From Poecilobothrus nobilitatus (taxonomy: Eukaryota > Arthropoda > Insecta > Diptera > Dolichopodidae): a stretch of 64,000 bases of DNA. A program made the position numbers and the translations under genes. Where the stretch lies: contig OX352773.1 of assembly GCA_947095535.1 (NCBI GenBank), forward strand, positions 212,060,093 to 212,124,092. Direction: 5' to 3'. Every line of letters begins with the position of its first letter. The first letter of the stretch is position 1. Under the pieces are notes generated by a model. That model was given only the letters and a program-made list of their open reading frames with translations, searched no databases and was not told the origin of the DNA. This document shows, piece after piece, positions 62,111 to 64,000 of the stretch.

Positions 62111-64000
62111 ATAATAGTAATCCAATAATCTAAATAACAAAAAATACTAATCAAAATCTGAAAGTGATCAACCTAGCACTAAATAAGAAATTTATCATTT
62201 AACATATAATGTCATTAATTAATTTCCTAAATTTAATTAACCCTCTGTATTGTTCCTCTGTTTTTAATTTAACAATTAAATACAATTAGGATAATTGTAT
62301 AAATTAGTTAATTTAACTACTGAAATTATCCATTGTCTTGTCATTTTATATTAATGAATTTTAAATTCGTGATCAAAATAATATACACTAATATGTAATG
62401 AAATCTCAAAAAGCTGAACTCATTTATAAAAAAAAATTAAAGAACACCATTATTTTTGATTTTATTTTGGAATTAATTTTCATTGTTAAGTTTTATGTAA
62501 AATTCTAAGTAAATATTGTAATCAATTGAATTTTATTTTATCGCTTAGTTCAGTTATTAGGTGATATTTGACAATTTTTATATGTAGTGTTAAAAATTCA
62601 AAATCATTACTTTTTTTTTAAAGTGATTTTTTTTTTTTTAATTTTTGAAAATGGTTTATTTTACACTTTGAATTTTAATTAAACAAAATCAAAATGTAAG
62701 TATCTCAATAAATTACAAAACGACAATGAATAATGAAACATTAAATTTTATTTTGATTAGTTAAATGTAAAAGATTCAATTGTTAACCCAATATTTGAAC
62801 GATTTTTATTTTAAAATGTAGTCTAAAAGGTTAAATTTATTGTTTTCGTGATTTTCTTTTTCATAATAAAAAATAAAACCAAATCCATTCCAAAATTTAA
62901 ATAAATTCTATTTTCCTGTGATCCCTAACCCCAAATTTATGCAATAAAATTTAAATATTCTTTTAACAAAATTAGTACTGGGTATCACATATCAATAACC
63001 GTAATTTTATATTACCATAATGTTGATTAAGGTTGACTTGTCAAAAAACGTATACCTTTAAATTTTTTTTAGAGTTACACAATACTTTAAAACAATGAAT
63101 TTTATCAAATATATTTAAGCAAAACAACAAGTGTATCTTGTAAAATATATTAATCGTCTCCCCATCCATTCGAAACTTTAATTAAGAATTTTATTTGAGT
63201 GGAGATGAATTACAAATAGCTTCTAATTTCGAAAGGCATATCAAGTCTTATTTTTACCTCTTTATCTCATCAATAAAACATTTCAAATTTCTAAATGTAA
63301 AGCTATCAAATTCGAATGTAAAGCGTAACTTACTATACTCCTATGTCTTACTATCATACATGTATTACTAAACGATATTTTAACTTACTTGTGAAAAAGA
63401 AGCGAAAAAGAAGCAGTTCTTTAAAAAAAAATAATTTAAGAAAGTAAATTTAAACTATGGCTGAGGTAAGCCTGAAAAAAAAAACAGCATAAAATAAAAA
63501 AAAAAATTGAAAATAAAAGTAAAAAGTTGAGGGAGGTTCAGTAAAATTTGGTGATCTTCTTAACTTCAGTTTTCGTAATAAAATATTCTTCAATCACATA
63601 ACTTTGAAGGTTCATATCCGGTTCCTTAATAAAAAAAATAACTCAATTGCTAAACCTATAAAACACATTTTATTTTTTTGGTCATTTTACATTTTAGATC
63701 ATTTCATAATGTATAGGTACGTGACGTATACATTATAATAAAATTGGAATACATATATTAGAGTGGAACGAATTAAATATTACGTGTACTATGTACTGGT
63801 TAATATTTCTTTTATAAAATATGTCATCACGTAAATAATATGTCATTGGTAAAATTCTTAATTGCTTTAATAAATATATTTGTCAAAATCAAAATAAATA
63901 ACAATTACAGTATATACAATTCATTACTCCCTCATTTCATGGGAATGTTATAAAAAATACTGTACAGGGACCATAAACGAATAACAATGTCAAGACCCGC
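62111..64000. other. AT-rich DNA to the window end
   Basis: No gene, RNA gene or repeat family member was recognised. Confidence 0.5.

Overview
This is AT-rich eukaryotic nuclear DNA, by eye about three quarters A+T or more, almost certainly from an insect intron or intergenic/heterochromatic stretch. I find no host protein-coding gene, rRNA gene or intact tRNA gene. Stop codons are dense in all frames. The only protein-level signals are decayed pieces of transposable elements and one unexplained 158-codon open frame. The insect, probably dipteran, assignment is an inference. It rests on (i) several fragments resembling the INE-1/DINE-1 type of non-autonomous Helitron known from Drosophila and other flies, with a GTCC/GTCT microsatellite core, (ii) a degraded LINE 3' end with an RNase H domain of the I/R1/LOA kind, and (iii) an RTE/BovB-like LINE tail.

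Layout. Positions 1-12,900 are mostly structureless AT-rich DNA with poly(A)/poly(T) runs. They hold a tRNA-derived SINE of one family (5394-5590, 'SINE-A'), a shorter SINE-like piece (3741-3855, 'SINE-C'), two pieces of a third dispersed family ('SINE-B', 175-300 and reverse 11612-11690) and a reverse-strand fragment of the INE-1-like family ('D', 5915-6130). At 12,993-13,815 there may be a decayed DNA transposon with a MADF/Myb-SANT-like peptide. Two D fragments lie head to tail at 14,895-15,625. From 15.6 to 34.9 kb there are more SINE copies (23.8, 25.9, 28.0 and 28.3 kb) and the RTE-like tail (32,528-32,707). The best D copy is at 34,947-35,710, with a 10-bp hairpin and a (GTCC)7 core.

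From 36 to 41 kb there is a cluster of foldback structures: a perfect 76-bp palindrome (36,075-36,150), a 560-bp TIR element with TA target duplication (39,221-39,780) and a 230-bp TIR element with perfect 24-bp ends and TTA target duplication (40,386-40,615). SINE-B copies follow at 44.6 and 48.9 kb. At 50.6-51.3 kb a 300-bp TIR-bounded unit sits between two ~175-bp direct repeats. At 55,620-56,220 there are three tandem monomers of a ~188-bp satellite, each starting TTAGGTTAGG. The 158-codon frame (57,833-58,309), a last SINE-B (58.4 kb) and the RNase H-bearing LINE remnant (61,360-62,110) complete the window.

Nothing here forms a working gene system. The interest lies in the repeat ecology: at least three SINE-like families, a Helitron-like family, several foldback/MITE elements and a small satellite, all apparently non-autonomous or dead. 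Family names A-D are my own labels, and relationships were judged by reading, not by alignment software.
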